Source: Citrobacter sp. 18056 | Lineage (GTDB): Bacteria; Pseudomonadota; Gammaproteobacteria; Enterobacterales; Enterobacteriaceae | NCBI GenBank assembly: GCA_902706235.1 | Contig: CACSJR010000003.1 | Location: 336,549-400,548, forward strand | Direction: 5' to 3' | DNA length: 64,000 nt | Part shown: positions 20,037-30,810 of the stretch, in pieces | Position numbering within the stretch: the first letter of the stretch is position 1 | Layout: every line of letters begins with the position of its first letter | Program-made: the position numbers and the translations under genes | The notes under the pieces: generated by a model | The model's database searches: none | Seen by the model: only the letters and a program-made list of their open reading frames with translations | What the model was told of the DNA's origin: nothing

Positions 20037-22646
20037 ATGCAAATCCTGAAGGAAAAGTTCTCCGTCGACACCTACCCGTTGTCGTTGACCAAGACCATTT
20101 TATTGACGCTGTTGCTGACGTTTTGCGTGGTGCTCGCCACCATGTATACGTTCCTTAACTATGTCGGGTACGCGTTCCTCGACACCATCAGTGAGGAAAT
20201 CCTCAGTTCGAAAAAGCAGACTATCGAGCGAGCGGTTAATAACTATATCAACGTTCCGCAGCAGTCGAACGCGATTGTCGTTCACGCCCTGAGCAAAATG
20301 GATGCCAGCACCTTTACAGTGCGGGATCTCAGCGGTCTGCTTATTAACAACGTCACTAATGTTTTTTCCGAGCGTGACTATCTCGACATGGTGGAGTTCG
20401 GCAGTGCTGATAATGATTTCATTGGTATCTCGCACGACAGGCTGCAAGAGAACTATCTTGGGATAAAGGACGCCTTAACCGGCAATCAGCTCACGTTGCT
20501 CAGTGACTACAGCCTCGATTCGTCAGTTGAAAAAGTGATCTCCGCATACGATAACAACTCGCGCATCTGGTACAAGGCTGCGGCGGCCGATCGCCGATCG
20601 CACTGGACGCCTGCTTTTCGTGATTATGATGCCGCTGGAACGGCGGGTATCGCCTGGAGTTCACCGGGCTTTGACCGCAACGGTACGTTCATGGGCGTGG
20701 TGGCAAGCGAGCTGCATTTCTCTGAACTGAACAATAATCTGGAGCGTTTCAAACCGTACCCGGAAAGTATTCTGCTTATCGTGAACGATAAAAATGAGCT
20801 GGTGGCCTCGTCGATGCCGTCGTTGACCAAACCGATGCTCAAAGAGAAGCGCCACGAACTGGCGCTGCAAACGTTAGATAAAATCGGCGTGCCAGAAATT
20901 GTGAGTGCCGGAAACGCGCTGGCGAAGCGCAAAGAACCTGGAATGTTGTCCGTGAAGGTCAACGGCAAGCGTTTCTATGCCGACACGTTTGATGTCACAG
21001 ATCAGGAAGGCCAACTGCACTGGAAAGGGATCATTGTGAGCCCGGCAACGGCGATTACCCAGACCATGCTTAATTATGGTCAGGTGGTCATGCTGGTGCT
21101 GTTTATCGCCTGCGGTCTCGGTTTCCTGGCGGTTGGTTTTGTGCTGTCACGCGCCACGCGGCCGCTCAATGAGATCGCCCGCAAAGCGGATGAGCTGGTG
21201 ACGCACCGCTGGACACCTTCCAAAGATAAACGCCACTTCCCGGAAATCGCCTCGCTGGAAACGACCTTTATGGCCCTGTCGCACAAACTGGCAGAAACCT
21301 TTGAATTACAGCGTAAAAAGATTGAAGAGGATGACGGTACCGCGCTGTGGACCCGCGCGGGATTGCGCCAGCAGCCTGGGCTCTATAAACGGCGCAATAT
21401 GGTCGGACTCATCCACATCAACAACATGTACAGCATCGTGAATGCGCTGGGGACTGAGTTCGCCGATACGTTTATCAACGAGTTTATTTCCCGTCTGCGC
21501 GACCTGCTGCCTACCGATATCCTGATTGCTCGCGATACCACCGATAAACTGTTGGTGGTGTTCCCCGGGATGAATCAGCACAAAGATTACCTGCGCTACC
21601 GCGGCGTGATGGAATCCATGTTCATGGGCGAAGACAGCGAGCAGCGAGCCAACGACAATAAATATGTCTATACCGGCAACGTGGGCATGGTTATCGATAC
21701 GATCACTGAAGAGAATTTCTCGGCGATCCGCCGTAGCGCAGGCATGGCGTTGTTGCAGGCAGAGGCTACCGGTAACGGCGTGGTCATGCTGTTCTCGCAG
21801 GAAATGTACGAAAAAGAGCTGTACAACATCAAGCTGCATGCGCATCTCAACGATGCGATTCATCAGCATGAGTTCCATCTGGTGCTACAGCCGATTATCG
21901 ATCAGAACAACGAAGCCCACTGCCGTGAAGGTGAGTGCCTGCTTCGCTGGCAATCTGAAGTGCTTGGCGATATCCCACCGACACGCTTTATTCCGCTGGC
22001 GGAAGAGAGCGGCCTGATCGTGCCGCTCGGCAAGTGGGTGATTGAAGAAGCCTGTCGCGAACTGGCGGAAATGATCGCGCGTGGGGCGCCGCAGGATTTC
22101 CTGCTGCATATTAACGTGTCGGCCATCCAGCTGCTCCAGCAGGATTTTGCCTGGCATCTGATGGATTCAATTCGCCAGAATGGCCTCGCGAACAGCAATA
22201 TCTGCATTGAAATCACCGAAAGCGTGCTGATGCAGGACATGCAGCGCATCGGCAAAATGTTGAGCTATTTGCGCCGTCACGGTATTTCAATCTCGCTGGA
22301 CGATTTTGGCTCCGGCTTCAGCAGCCTCTCGTACCTGCACGCGCTGCCGTTCGACAGTATTAAAATTGACCGTAACTTTGTGCAAGGCGTAATGGGCGAT
22401 GAAAAAGCGCAGTCGGTCATCAGCTCGCTTATCATGCTGGCCAGCGGCTTTAACGTGCCGCTGATCGCCGAAGGTATCGAAGATGAAGACGTGATGCTGA
22501 AGCTCAAAGCGCTGGGCTGCGAGAAAGCGCAGGGCTACTACTTCCGCCGTCCGGCAGAGTTTTCCAGCTTCCGCTGCGAAGCCGGTGAGTTCTATTACCA
22601 GGGCCGCGAAGAGACGGAAGACATTACCGTCCAAAACAGTGACTAA
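20037..22646 (+). CDS. Membrane c-di-GMP phosphodiesterase (HAMP, degenerate GGDEF, EAL)
   Basis: 869-residue paralogue of the preceding protein, 27 bases downstream with GAGG at its start. Two TM segments (about 18-45 and 345-370) bracket a periplasmic sensor. A HAMP-like stretch (RATRPLNEIARKADELVTHRW) leads to a degenerate GGDEF domain (IARDTTDKLLVVF) and an intact EAL domain: GECLLRW, NVSAIQLLQ, EITESVLMQ, SLDDFGSGFSSLSYL, IKIDRNFV, AEGIED, QGYYFRRP. The two EAL proteins probably arose by duplication. The set of one cyclase and two phosphodiesterases suggests a self-contained local c-di-GMP circuit. Confidence 0.9.
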   Translation: MQILKEKFSVDTYPLSLTKTILLTLLLTFCVVLATMYTFLNYVGYAFLDTISEEILSSKKQTIERAVNNYINVPQQSNAIVVHALSKMDASTFTVRDLSGLLINNVTNVFSERDYLDMVEFGSADNDFIGISHDRLQENYLGIKDALTGNQLTLLSDYSLDSSVEKVISAYDNNSRIWYKAAAADRRSHWTPAFRDYDAAGTAGIAWSSPGFDRNGTFMGVVASELHFSELNNNLERFKPYPESILLIVNDKNELVASSMPSLTKPMLKEKRHELALQTLDKIGVPEIVSAGNALAKRKEPGMLSVKVNGKRFYADTFDVTDQEGQLHWKGIIVSPATAITQTMLNYGQVVMLVLFIACGLGFLAVGFVLSRATRPLNEIARKADELVTHRWTPSKDKRHFPEIASLETTFMALSHKLAETFELQRKKIEEDDGTALWTRAGLRQQPGLYKRRNMVGLIHINNMYSIVNALGTEFADTFINEFISRLRDLLPTDILIARDTTDKLLVVFPGMNQHKDYLRYRGVMESMFMGEDSEQRANDNKYVYTGNVGMVIDTITEENFSAIRRSAGMALLQAEATGNGVVMLFSQEMYEKELYNIKLHAHLNDAIHQHEFHLVLQPIIDQNNEAHCREGECLLRWQSEVLGDIPPTRFIPLAEESGLIVPLGKWVIEEACRELAEMIARGAPQDFLLHINVSAIQLLQQDFAWHLMDSIRQNGLANSNICIEITESVLMQDMQRIGKMLSYLRRHGISISLDDFGSGFSSLSYLHALPFDSIKIDRNFVQGVMGDEKAQSVISSLIMLASGFNVPLIAEGIEDEDVMLKLKALGCEKAQGYYFRRPAEFSSFRCEAGEFYYQGREETEDITVQNSD

Positions 22647-22649
22647 CCA

Positions 22650-22674
22650 ACGGGGCGATCAGCCCCGTTTTTTT
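22650..22674 (+). terminator. Terminator of the c-di-GMP gene cluster
   Basis: Stem ACGGGGC / GCCCCGT with a GATCA loop, followed by seven T residues, four bases after the last EAL stop. It marks the end of the three-gene unit. Confidence 0.93.
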
Positions 22675-22750
22675 ATTATTTACCGCCTGAATATCCCTTT
22701 CCCCATGACTCTGCTAAAAATGATAGACCTGTTTTTACGGAGTTTCGCTC

Positions 22751-23176
22751 ATGACCGAGTCTTATAGATTCATTGACACCGTCCCATCCGTGGATGATTT
22801 CTGCCGTTTACGCCGGGTAGCCGGTCTTTCGCCGCGCCCGCCGGAAGCCGTCAGTAAGGCGTTGCCGAACAGCTGTTATGGCGTGCATATTCTTTATCAG
22901 GGTGTACCGGTTGGGATGGGGCGCATCGTAGGCGACGGCGCGTTGAATCTCGAGATCGTCGACGTTGCCGTTGACCCGGATCACCAGGGCAAAGGCCTGG
23001 GCCGCGGCATCATGGAACACATCGTCGCCTGGCTGGATAACCATGCCTGCGATGGCGCCTACGTCACGCTGATGGCCGACGTGCCTGAGCTCTACGAGAA
23101 GTTCGGCTTTGAGTCCGTTCGCCCCGAAAGCGAAGGCATGGCCAGGGTGTGGAAATCGCGTAAAACCCCTTGTTGA
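22751..23176 (+). CDS. GNAT family N-acetyltransferase
   Basis: 141-residue acetyltransferase with the acetyl-CoA motif VDVAVDPDHQGKGLGRGIMEHIVAWL (QGKGLG) and the C-terminal signature LYEKFGFE. GGAG lies eight bases before the ATG. The substrate is unknown. Its last codons overlap the start of a decayed DapA-family fragment in another frame, suggesting a junction at its 3' end. Confidence 0.87.
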   Translation: MTESYRFIDTVPSVDDFCRLRRVAGLSPRPPEAVSKALPNSCYGVHILYQGVPVGMGRIVGDGALNLEIVDVAVDPDHQGKGLGRGIMEHIVAWLDNHACDGAYVTLMADVPELYEKFGFESVRPESEGMARVWKSRKTPC

Positions 23177-23340
23177 TTGCCGTGCTGGGCTCAACGGGCT
23201 GTTATTCCTATCTCTCGATTGGGGATCGGCGAAAGGCGATTCAGATTGCGGTCGATCTGGCCGACGGTATTCCGGTAATGGCGGGCGTGGGAGCGCTGCG
23301 TACCCGCGCCGTTGCAGACATTACGGAGCGATGCACGTGA
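23173..23340 (+). pseudogene. Remnant of a dihydrodipicolinate synthase/DapA-family gene
   Basis: Reading from 23173 gives 55 residues: LIAVLGSTGCYSYLSIGDRR, then AIQIAVDLADGIPVMAGVGALRTRAVADITERCT and a stop. The pattern matches the segment of DapA-family lyases around the GTTGE motif and the following PVIAGTGANxT motif, but the catalytic-region Glu is Cys, the upstream quarter is missing behind an in-frame stop at 23161, and nothing of the rest of the 290-residue family follows. It is too short to fold as the TIM barrel. I read it as the residue of a sugar-acid aldolase gene cut away at both sides. Confidence 0.7.
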
Positions 23341-23467
23341 GGAATTAACGCGCGTACTTCATATGACTGGGTTGGTGGTGTAAACCTGCGGGAGAATCGC
23401 GGACACGACATGACAACAGGGCCATTAAATGTTCAGACTAAGAGGGGCTAAGAAGCGCCATGACCTT

Positions 23468-23584
23468 TTATTTGTCGTTGTTACTTTTCTCTGCTGACTG
23501 CATCCATGCATCATCATATTTAATATTCCCTCTGACATAATTCCATTCAATACTCCGAAATCTTAGTCCCACAACCTCATGCAT
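23468..23584 (-). CDS. Possible small protein or gene fragment
   Basis: A 38-codon frame directly downstream of the mechanosensitive channel gene reads MHEVVGLRFRSIEWNYVRGN, then IKYDDAWMQSAEKSNNDK. Composition is protein-like (aromatic, charged, no low complexity), but there is no clear ribosome site and I do not recognise it. The frame is the same as that of the channel gene after two stops, so it could be an old 3' extension or part of an unrelated decayed gene. The rest of 23341-23611 shows nothing I can assign. Confidence 0.25.
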   Translation of the reverse strand: MHEVVGLRFRSIEWNYVRGNIKYDDAWMQSAEKSNNDK

Positions 23585-23611
23585 GTTAGGTGAAGAACTT
23601 CCCGGATTTTA

Positions 23612-26029
23612 TTATTCCTCTGTCACTGCTTTGTGCGGCTGCTCGAGGATCATGGTTTGCGTCTGACTCAGGCTGACACCCGCCTCGCGAAGCATTTTGA
23701 GGATTTCATATAGCAGGTCACTGCGCGTTGAGCTGACCATACGCGGGCTGTTCACATAACCCGTGACGCTCAGCACAATGCCGTTCGGTCCGAGTTCCTT
23801 AAAGCTCACCGACGGCGCCGGGGCGTCCAGAATGGATTCGTGCAGGGTATAAGCCATCAGCAACAGGTTACGCACCTGTTCAGGATCGATGTCCAGCGGA
23901 AAGGTCAGGGCGATGGTCGCCACACCTTGTGCGTTCCCCATGGTGGCGTTGCGCACATTCTGCGAGATGAGCTGCGAGTTCGGAACGATCACCGTCGATT
24001 TATCGCTCAACTGGATTTCCGTCGCGCGAACGTTGATTCGACGAATATCCCCCTCCACACCGCTAATACTCACCAAATCACCCACTTTGACCGGGCGTTC
24101 AGTCAACAAGATCAGGCCGGAGATAAAGTTCTTCACAATCTCCTGCAGACCAAAACCGATACCCACCGACAGGGCGCTGACAATCCACGCCAGCTTGTTC
24201 CATTCGATGCCGAGCATCGAAAGCGTCAGCATGATGATCAGCACATAGCCGACGTTAGTGAACAGCGTGACAAGCGAAGCCCGTAGACCGCGGTCCATCA
24301 TAGTTTTTGGCAGGAAATCGTTATCAAGCCAGCGACGGGTTGAGCGCAATACGTACCAGCCGACCACCAGGCACAGGAAGGCATTCATGGCATGCGCCGG
24401 GATAATATTTATCCCACCGATACCTTCCCCGCCCCAGATATCCACGATTTTTTTCAGCAGCTCCACGGGGGTCGTGCTGCCGAAAGTCCCGTTGAGCAGC
24501 GCAATGGCTGCCATCAGCAACAGCGAGGTTTTACCGACGGCCGAGAACAACGTTGCGGCGAGTGACAGGTGGCGGTCGTTAAGACTCAGTGTGCTTTTGA
24601 GGATTTTGCCGCTTTGGGTGGAAGGTGAGAATACGCACTCGCAGAGATCGACCACGAAGTGAATCAGCAGATACAAGCAGCTGACGACCAGACCAATCCA
24701 CAGCAGCTCGAAGGTAAAAAAGCGCGCCAGTGGGATATAACCAATCAGCAGCGCACCCAGAATGATGACAGCCGTCAGGCTTATTACCAGATGAATCAAG
24801 CCCGCAATCGTAGAGCGAGCTTCAGTTTGCTCGCCATCGGCCCGCATTTTGCGGCGCATACGGTTAACCCGTACCGGCGCTATCAGGCAGTTCAGCGCGA
24901 CCAGCAAGGCCGACAGTCCATTGCCAAACAGGGTGGCGGCAATGCTGGTCCCGACAAGGGCGTTGAGCTGCTCGATTGTGCCAAAGATAAAGATGAAGGT
25001 AGCCAGCAGGACAGGAAACGAGCCAAGCGTTTTTGCCAGCGAATCGGCAATCCCCGGCAAACGCCAGGAAGGATGGTTGTTTGAGAGTAATGCAATCCCA
25101 AGCCCGGCGATGATCGACGAGAAGTAGGTTAGCTCAACCAGCTGATCGGCAAACTCCAGCACCGGCTGCGAGGTATCCGGTAGCCGCGTGAAGATATAAC
25201 ACAGCAGCTGCATGCTAATACCCAGCGTGAACATCGTGCTGAGTGTGGTGAAACAGGCGAGAAAGCTGCGACGAAAACGCCCCTGAGGCAACCAGCGGGG
25301 GAGGATCCAGCCGACGGGTTTATCCAGCGCTTTGCGTCCGAATAGACCAATAATCAGCGCAAGCAGTAAGTAGAAGCCGGAGCCGATACGCCATTCATCG
25401 CTCCATGCCTGATCCCAGACGACGCTAATCTGTGAACCAAAATCATCAAAGCGCGCGGCATCTTTCTCCGCTGGATTGATAAGCGGAGCCCAGAACTTTT
25501 CGCCCAGAATACTGCCCGTATTCAGCGCAATTTGCGTTTTCAGCGCATCGCGGCGTAAACCAAAGATTTGCGCAGACAGGTTTTGCGCCCCCACGCCGAT
25601 GGCTTTGGTTTGCTCAATCTGAGTGGTGAGAAGGGTCTTGCTATTATTGAGCTGTTTACGCTGGCTAACGACCTGCGGGGTTTCCGTCAGGGTGCCAGGC
25701 GCAGGCGGCGGGCCGAGGACATCAAGCTGTGCCTGAACCTGTGCCAGCTGCGGAGCCAGCGCCACGGCGAGCTTATCGGCATCGCTGACCAGACGCTGAG
25801 CGTCATCGTTCAGGGCGGTAAATTGCTTATCCACCTTAGCGGCGGAAACCTGCTGCTTCAGGGCATCCAGACGTTTTTGCAGCGCAGGTAACGCGATGTT
25901 GGCATTAACCTTAACAGGTTGCTCCACGTCGGTTTGCGCGGGGCTGTCATCCGCCAGAGACAGAAAAGGCGCCATCATCAAACATGACAACAATGCCAGT
26001 AGCAGCGGCACTTTTAACATTTTACGCAT
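23612..26029 (-). CDS. Large mechanosensitive channel of the MscS superfamily (DUF3772)
   Basis: 805-residue inner-membrane protein. It has a signal peptide (ending LSLADD), a periplasmic coiled-coil-rich DUF3772 region (residues 25-190, ALQKRLDALKQQVSAAKVDKQF), then about ten TM segments. The MscS core follows, with the pore helix WIVSALSVGIGFGLQEIVKNFISGLILLTERPVKVGDLV, a beta domain (VEGDIRRINVRATEIQLSDKSTVIVPNSQLI) and a C-terminal cytoplasmic cage. It resembles the MscM/YbiO class in layout and probably opens on hypo-osmotic shock. I use the ATG at 26029; an in-frame GTG at 26053 lacks a ribosome site. Confidence 0.88.
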   Translation of the reverse strand: MRKMLKVPLLLALLSCLMMAPFLSLADDSPAQTDVEQPVKVNANIALPALQKRLDALKQQVSAAKVDKQFTALNDDAQRLVSDADKLAVALAPQLAQVQAQLDVLGPPPAPGTLTETPQVVSQRKQLNNSKTLLTTQIEQTKAIGVGAQNLSAQIFGLRRDALKTQIALNTGSILGEKFWAPLINPAEKDAARFDDFGSQISVVWDQAWSDEWRIGSGFYLLLALIIGLFGRKALDKPVGWILPRWLPQGRFRRSFLACFTTLSTMFTLGISMQLLCYIFTRLPDTSQPVLEFADQLVELTYFSSIIAGLGIALLSNNHPSWRLPGIADSLAKTLGSFPVLLATFIFIFGTIEQLNALVGTSIAATLFGNGLSALLVALNCLIAPVRVNRMRRKMRADGEQTEARSTIAGLIHLVISLTAVIILGALLIGYIPLARFFTFELLWIGLVVSCLYLLIHFVVDLCECVFSPSTQSGKILKSTLSLNDRHLSLAATLFSAVGKTSLLLMAAIALLNGTFGSTTPVELLKKIVDIWGGEGIGGINIIPAHAMNAFLCLVVGWYVLRSTRRWLDNDFLPKTMMDRGLRASLVTLFTNVGYVLIIMLTLSMLGIEWNKLAWIVSALSVGIGFGLQEIVKNFISGLILLTERPVKVGDLVSISGVEGDIRRINVRATEIQLSDKSTVIVPNSQLISQNVRNATMGNAQGVATIALTFPLDIDPEQVRNLLLMAYTLHESILDAPAPSVSFKELGPNGIVLSVTGYVNSPRMVSSTRSDLLYEILKMLREAGVSLSQTQTMILEQPHKAVTEE

Positions 26030-26259
26030 AGAAGGGTGTACCTGAAATTTCACTCAACAAGGGGTCTGGACCTGATCGGCTAAGCATACCCGTTATTTGT
26101 GAAAATCCTATCAGGCAAATCTGTGTTAAATGGGCAAGTGTGAGAGATTTGGATGGACATGATTTGGCTGTCGGTAAAAAAAGCGATTATTTCAGAGTCA
26201 TTCTCTGGTTCAGATTACGAGAAAACTATCCCCACAAATACACCGGTTTTTTGGGGAGA

Positions 26260-26289
26260 TGTAGTGGTCAACAAAAGCTGGCCACTACA
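26260..26289. repeat. TGTAGTGG inverted repeat, possible solitary IS end or stem-loop
   Basis: TGTAGTGG at 26260-26267 pairs with CCACTACA at 26282-26289 around TCAACAAAAGCTGG. Each arm starts like the left end of the IS3-family element at 63541 (TGTAGTGGCAC...). It sits between the channel gene and kbaY, close to the end of the GalNAc locus. It could instead be a stem-loop ending the kbaY transcript, but no U-tract follows on the minus strand. The rest of 26054-26324 shows nothing recognisable. Confidence 0.4.
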
Positions 26290-26324
26290 GTTAGGGTTGC
26301 GATAGAGATAGGGAGGTCAGCAGA

Positions 26325-28386
<2,062 letters not shown>

Positions 28387-28390
<4 letters not shown>

Positions 28391-29685
28391 GATACGAGCT
28401 CCCTGGAGTCTGGCTGACAGGCATTGGCGTAATCGGCCAGCACTTCGCTAATTTTGTGTAACACCCAATCCTGCGGATCGGATGAAAGCTGGCCGGCGTT
28501 GATGGCACGTGCCTGTTCGGGCAGATACTGGCTGAGTAACGCCTGCGGTACCGGATGACGGCGTAAATTGTCGAGCATGCTGTCGACGGCAGCGCACACT
28601 TCCGGGAGTGGCCAGTAATAGCGAACCCGATCGCTCAGGCTGTACTGGCGATGAAGATGTTGCTGATGGGGTTTGCCAGGATAGTAACGACGCCATTGTT
28701 CAGGACGTTCACACATCACCTGTTCAAGGGTCGAACACAGATGAGAAGCCTGATGTTCACCCAGCCATTCGCGCTCAATATGGTCGAGTGCGAATAACGC
28801 TTCACGTAAGGCAAAAGTCAGGGCCGGGCCAACCTTAAGGATCGCAAAGTGACCGCGAACCAGCTGACGATAGGCCAGCGGTGCCTGATAATCCGTGGAG
28901 TGTGCTTCATAAACCAGCGTTGGCCAGTTTTCAATAAAACGGCTCAGCTGGCGGGCGCGTTCAGGCTGATAGCGTTCAACGCTGTGATTATCGAATTCGA
29001 CACCGGGCTGCACGACAACGGCGATAACCCGTGGCCAGACGGCAGCCAGACCGTGAGCCATCCAGGCACTGCGATGGACGCCCAATGTCGTTTCGACGGC
29101 GTCAGGTGTGGTGACATGCATCCCTTCTTCCAGCGCTTCCTGGGCCCCACCGGGCACCGGAACTTCGGTGCCAATGACATAAACCGGCGCTTCGCCACCG
29201 TGTTGCTGCCAGCTGTTTTCCGCCACGGCACACAGTCGTGCCGCACGGCGGGCGACTTCATCATCGCCTAATGGCGAGGGGTCACCCGCACAGGACATCG
29301 AGCAGTCGAGATGAATTTTGCGAAAACCTGCAGCGACATAATCCGCTATCAGAGTTTCGGCTAATTGCATGGCCTCTTCGGCTGGCTGACTTTGCCACGC
29401 ATTGGGACCGAGATGGTCACCGCCCAGCCATACGCGTTCACGAGGTACACCGATCGCGTCCGCCTGCTGCCACACCGCATCGCGGAATTGATGCGGCTGC
29501 ATACCGGTATACCCGCCGAACTGATTCACCTGATTTGACGTTGCCTCAATCAGTACCGCGGTGCCGCGCGCTAAAGCCTGACGCAGCGCCGCTTCGATAA
29601 CCCACGGATGGGCGGAGCAGACAGAGAACACACCTACCGGTTCACCGGCTTTGTGACGCTGTATCAGTTCCAGTAGTTGTTGCAT
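28387..29685 (-). CDS. kbaZ: Tagatose-bisphosphate aldolase non-catalytic subunit KbaZ/AgaZ
   Basis: 432-residue member of the KbaZ/GatZ family, the partner required for full activity and stability of the KbaY/GatY aldolase. Signatures: IQRHKAGEPVGVFSVCSAHPWVIEAAL, NQFGGYTGMQPHQFRDAV, GGDHLGPNAWQ, KIHLDCSMSCAGDPSPLGD, EAHSTDYQ and FAILKVGPALTFALREALFAL. In Shewanella a homologue (AgaZ) has been assigned as tagatose-6-phosphate kinase; that reading would fill a missing step here, but the sequence alone cannot decide between the two. AGGAG lies nine bases before the ATG. Confidence 0.92.
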
Positions 29686-29700
29686 AAACCAAAACTCCTA

Positions 29701-30486
29701 TCAGAATGAGGCTGGAAGGCGGTCGGCGATAATCACGTCAACCCCGGCGTCATGCAGCGCCCGGCGATATTCGTCGGGGATGCGACTGTCAGTGACCAGT
29801 TTGTTAATTTTGCTGATTTCGCAAATCATGCAAAAACTGGTGCGGCCGAACTTGCTGGCATCAGCGACGGCAATCACTTCGCGCGCCACTTCGCACATCG
29901 CCCGGTTAAGCTGGGCTTCACCAGGGTTAGGGGTGGTAATGCCGCTGACGAGGTCGAACCCGTCAACGCCGAGAAACAGTTTGTCGAAACGGTACTGGCG
30001 AATGTGCTGTTCGGCGCTCGGGCCGTACAGCGACCAGGATTTACGCCGTACGTTGCCGCCAATCACCATCAAATCCACCTGTTCATTACTGGCCAAATCG
30101 AAGGCGATATTGAGGGCGTTAGTCATCACCACCAGTTCCTGCTTGCCCTGTAATTGCGGCACCATCTGACTGATGGTCGAACCTGAATCAAGAATCAATG
30201 AATCGCCATCGTTCACCAGCGCTGCGGCGGCACACGCGATGGTGTATTTCACATCGCGGTTGATCCGTCCTTTGTCCTGCAATGGCCTGTCAAACACGAA
30301 TTGCTTGTTCAGCTTTGCTCCGCCGTAGCCCCGGATAGCGCAACCGCTTTTTTCCAGATACCGCAGGTCATTACGGATGGTCACACTCGATACGTCGTAT
30401 TGTCCGCTGAGTTCTTCGACCCGCACGGAACCCTCACGACATAACTGGTCGATGATCAATTCCCGGCGTTTTAGCGTATTTATCAT
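29701..30486 (-). CDS. agaR: DeoR-family repressor, AgaR-like
   Basis: 261-residue DeoR-type regulator. The helix-turn-helix is REGSVRVEELSGQYDVSSVTIRNDLRYLEKSGCAIRGYGGA; the effector domain has the sugar-phosphate-isomerase fold with DSGSTISQMVPQL and LFLGVDGFDLVSGITTPNPGEAQLNRAM, which is typical of AgaR. In E. coli AgaR represses GalNAc/galactosamine genes. It opens the unit that runs into kbaZ (15-base gap), agaS and kbaY, so autoregulation is likely. CTTTCG boxes upstream, and upstream of the ABC operon, are candidate operators. Confidence 0.88.
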   Translation of the reverse strand: MINTLKRRELIIDQLCREGSVRVEELSGQYDVSSVTIRNDLRYLEKSGCAIRGYGGAKLNKQFVFDRPLQDKGRINRDVKYTIACAAAALVNDGDSLILDSGSTISQMVPQLQGKQELVVMTNALNIAFDLASNEQVDLMVIGGNVRRKSWSLYGPSAEQHIRQYRFDKLFLGVDGFDLVSGITTPNPGEAQLNRAMCEVAREVIAVADASKFGRTSFCMICEISKINKLVTDSRIPDEYRRALHDAGVDVIIADRLPASF

Positions 30487-30810
30487 TGGCGCTTATTCCC
30501 CTAAACAGCATTGAACATGTCATGGTCGCTTAGCGGGCTGCTTTCGGTGTTGCGAACTGAATTACAACAAACGGAAAACCGAAATGCAACGCTAAATTAC
30601 AAATAAATTCTTATATATCATAGTGTTATGTGTGAGTGTTGCTTTCGGTTTTAACGGAATCGAAAGACAATAGACACGCGTTTCCGTATCAAAATCGTTA
30701 TGTTTCAGTGTTCCTTTCACTTATTTGTTGTTTAAAGTGAAAGCTGTCGTGCCAGGCAATGACTTTTATCCTTCGTTTATTACGCCGCATTTATTTTGAT
30801 ATTTATGCTG
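30487..30810. promoter_or_regulatory. Control region between agaR and the ROK kinase gene with CTTTCG boxes
   Basis: 324 bases without a gene. It holds three CTTTCG/CGAAAG hexamers (30541-30546, 30642-30647, 30661-30666), where the last two form an inverted pair with 13 bases between, and a further inverted repeat CTTTCAC (30714-30720) / GTGAAAG (30737-30743). The sequence is AT-rich and presumably contains the agaR promoter and operators; the same hexamer recurs upstream of the ABC operon. Confidence 0.55.

Noticed and set aside
17926..21600. The two GGDEF-like domains of the EAL proteins as active cyclases
   Set aside because: The signature loops read DREDTF and DTTDKL in place of GGDEF, so they should not synthesise c-di-GMP.
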